From the NCBI GenBank assembly GCA_030425505.1, contig JAUIAB010000001.1, positions 124,001-188,000 of the forward strand: a stretch of DNA of 64,000 bases, read 5' to 3'. Position numbers and translations under genes: made by a program. The DNA comes from Bacteroidia bacterium. GTDB taxonomy: Bacteria; Bacteroidota; Bacteroidia; Cytophagales; Flammeovirgaceae. The notes below the pieces were generated by a model. It ran no database searches and was not told the DNA's origin. It saw only the letters and a program-made list of their open reading frames with translations. Positions 63,001 to 64,000 of this stretch are shown in pieces (positions within the stretch are counted from its first letter, which is position 1; the number at the start of each line of letters is the position of its first letter).

Positions 63001-64000
63001 TTTCTGGAACTAAATGTATATCTGCTACCCCATTATCCCCAGATGTCCCATTTATAAGCGAAATAACAGTTAGACCCTGCCCCCCAAAGGTAAATGAGCT
63101 GCCTTCTCCAAAAACTTCAAGCATCCCAAAGCTGGCATCTGGGTTTTCACCACTAATAAAAATACCTCCACCATTAATTACAGTTAAGTTTAATGCTCCA
63201 TTTTCAGATTCTTCTGACATCCTTCTTATTTGGTTTCCTACTCTTAAACGACCACCATCTAGTATAAGGCTTGGTTGAAAATTAGAGTCGTATCTTATGT
63301 CATTATCAATATAAACACCCTCGAACCCCCTTGATTCAATATTCAAACTTCCTCTTAGCTCTACATTTAAAAGGTTACTAAAAGTTCCATCAAGTACTAC
63401 TACGTTACCATCAACAATGAAATCACCCATTAGATCAGATACAAAATTTTTAAACCTTAGAAGGGTATTATTTCCATTAACTATTATACCTGAGTTTTCT
63501 CTTAGGATATAATCTCCTTCTTCGGATAATGAGGGTATAATTATGTTATCCCCCAACTCTAATATGCCTTGTTGTATGTACAGAGCTTTATCAAATGTAC
63601 TAGGGTGATTGTTTTGACCGTATAGCCGAAAGTTATTATTGCTTGATGTGAGAGTTGCTTTAGCGTTTACCGCTTTATTTATAATAAGTCTATTTAATCT
63701 TACTCCAGAGGATGCACCATTTAATGTAAGGTTGGTATTATTGTTACCGGATAGGTATAAGTCCACAACACTGTGTTGTGCAGCACGTAAATAATGATAC
63801 TGGAACTCTCTTGTTAATCCCATAAATCCTTCATCGTCAATAGTGATATTTCCTGCAACATCTAATACGTGTTGATCTAAGTTTACTTGATCGATTTCAA
63901 CTCTAATGGCAGCGTCTGTTACGTTAATATCTCCAGCTACTCGAACGATACAATCCGTATCATTTGCTGGATTTCCTATTAAGGCTTGTACAGCAACGAA
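60062..64000 (-). CDS. Giant secreted protein with type IX secretion C-terminal domain (5' end outside window)
   Basis: The frame is open to the window edge, so at least 1312 residues are visible and the start is missing. Most of the length is beta-rich repeats of the parallel beta-helix or adhesin kind (NLTLNGASSGVRLNRLIINKAV, GDLTFTSGEIGSVGNNSINLKGDI). Near the C-terminus is an LPVTLVSFEGQ...VELNWVTASEVNNSHFEVERSTDGENF-type Fn3-like domain. The end (FVVSPNPVHSGAF...GVYLLLISNGDDQQVVRLLK) is a type A sorting domain for T9SS export. A surface adhesin or matrix role is likely. Confidence 0.9.
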   Translation of the reverse strand, partial: FVAVQALIGNPANDTDCIVRVAGDINVTDAAIRVEIDQVNLDQHVLDVAGNITIDDEGFMGLTREFQYHYLRAAQHSVVDLYLSGNNNTNLTLNGASSGVRLNRLIINKAVNAKATLTSSNNNFRLYGQNNHPSTFDKALYIQQGILELGDNIIIPSLSEEGDYILRENSGIIVNGNNTLLRFKNFVSDLMGDFIVDGNVVVLDGTFSNLLNVELRGSLNIESRGFEGVYIDNDIRYDSNFQPSLILDGGRLRVGNQIRRMSEESENGALNLTVINGGGIFISGENPDASFGMLEVFGEGSSFTFGGQGLTVISLINGTSGDNGVADIHLVPETYTLDGSPTIQFSSLEPNTVFSINSTIMLPNVILTADANASVTLHLRSELRVSDLLRINNYADGATLDTHSFDLFLGGQYLNGGGTFIAPEGHTVHFYGENENANIRDFNTTTEFYNVTIEREVGAEALTLLSDISINGDLTFTSGEIGSVGNNSINLKGDIIGEASCGFGTTVHFLGETGQQSMEQGTFENVEINNADGVVTRGNVTINRDLIFTNGSLDIDSHLLTLGERTNIAGASPQINTSGIEGMQGVKKLFPFGLYTGEYTFPVLENGNEASVTIDIVNADLEAGSYITVKPIGGISPLTKDNDNDTELAIYWDIEQNGFDLENATVSHVFNYDAAHEQHGDLAEYIPGIFTEDAWFIPTEEDPDKFVYVDEVSKTITFNALGDGFQNQQDALLPESKIAGVFTAGLRGEFLTIRRFISRLNGGWSSAGTWNVDIDGDDVIDFVNIEGQVPQADDIVIINPGFKIGISNDNQRAYYLRNEGLLLLYKTTGHRFNNIIGDNDNSAIYLEPFNNNGVSRYDFDVNFNNIDEYYGEIVFEGNDDATLPVNLERLNSMRLLGNGDKVLSRDLEVREKIALGKGNLISSNEATLTITEDVAIENAVNISSLEREAPGSEISSSSYVVGPMIIKGVADELEYESIEFPIGSSEGNYRPIGLDFIVANGGEYMLEAELIEGDANYEGIVYPGDLEAVSSLRYWKVTALGPVSQSNDFKNITAYMSYDAGADGINIVATIEDDIKLTKAPKLGIPFTDVWDLRVQGNVLRNKAVPFQGFSILVFGTTNFENNPLPVTLVSFEGQVQEDGVELNWVTASEVNNSHFEVERSTDGENFEQIGRVEGFGTTTVTQGYSFMDANTVSGVVYYRLRQVDFDGAFEYSKIITVIGNQKNDSSTEEFVVSPNPVHSGAFSIAKVGSNDAYATYNVTLQDVSGKVYYNKENTLDSASSELATMVNKLGSGVYLLLISNGDDQQVVRLLK

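Noticed and set aside
1-64000. tRNA, rRNA, CRISPR arrays, insertion-sequence transposases
   Set aside because: Intergenic gaps were read for tRNA-like folds, regular spaced repeats and transposase motifs; none was found. The four ~90-bp elements are not evenly spaced and carry no transposase.

Overview
The window looks like chromosomal DNA of a member of the Bacteroidota, most likely a marine Cytophagales-type bacterium. The DNA is AT-rich. Supporting genes include a giant secreted protein with a type IX secretion C-terminal sorting domain, an OmpP1/FadL-family porin, DUF3276 (PUR-like), DUF4159 and DUF2723 proteins, and an archaeal/eukaryal-type prolyl-tRNA synthetase. Lipoboxes are common, a few TAnnTTTG-type -7 boxes are visible, and two sulfotransferases sit in a surface-glycan locus. 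The genus assignment is inference; no rRNA or tRNA gene was found.

Layout. Positions 1-29000 are mainly housekeeping: the 3' end of a DUF2723 membrane protein; an RmlD-like reductase; uvrB; a TolC/adaptor/RND efflux operon; a flippase-like membrane protein; ruvC; a FadL-like porin; DUF3276; pdxA; a thioredoxin-fold protein without CXXC; an AddA/RecB-like helicase-nuclease; an NtrC-type regulator; the run hemL-rsmE-M48 protease-DUF4159; proS; and three small exported proteins.

Positions 27972-55947 hold a surface polysaccharide locus. From 30359 to 55947 it is one unbroken minus-strand run of 26 genes. Read in transcription order it begins with the WlbC/WlbB/WlbA set for UDP-2,3-diacetamido-2,3-dideoxyglucuronate, interrupted by a Uma2-family gene. 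An epimerase, a second DegT aminotransferase and an asparagine-synthase-like amidotransferase follow. Then come a formyltransferase-like enzyme, the WbpG-HisH2-HisF2 carboxylate amidation set, a sulfotransferase, a glycosyltransferase, a Wzx flippase, an SDR enzyme, a polysaccharide-deacetylase-like protein overlapping a second formyltransferase-like gene, further glycosyltransferases, a second sulfotransferase, a 2OG-Fe(II) oxygenase, and finally rmlA and rmlB. The predicted product is an amidated, N-acylated and sulfated acidic glycan.

Positions 56059-64000 carry two small unknown genes, ribH, an MMPL/RND-type exporter and the type IX secreted protein, which runs off the window.

The most unusual signal is a family of four ~90-bp interspersed elements at 1948-2038, 11872-11960, 15831-15923 and 57535-57624. 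Each sits between the 3' end of a housekeeping gene and the next gene in the same direction. They share two conserved blocks flanking a variable spacer and a hairpin (with a compensatory base-pair change). They also share an open frame encoding a near-identical short peptide in which most codon differences are silent. A second oddity is a relic of another asparagine-synthase 3' end just downstream of the intact gene, apparently left by recombination.
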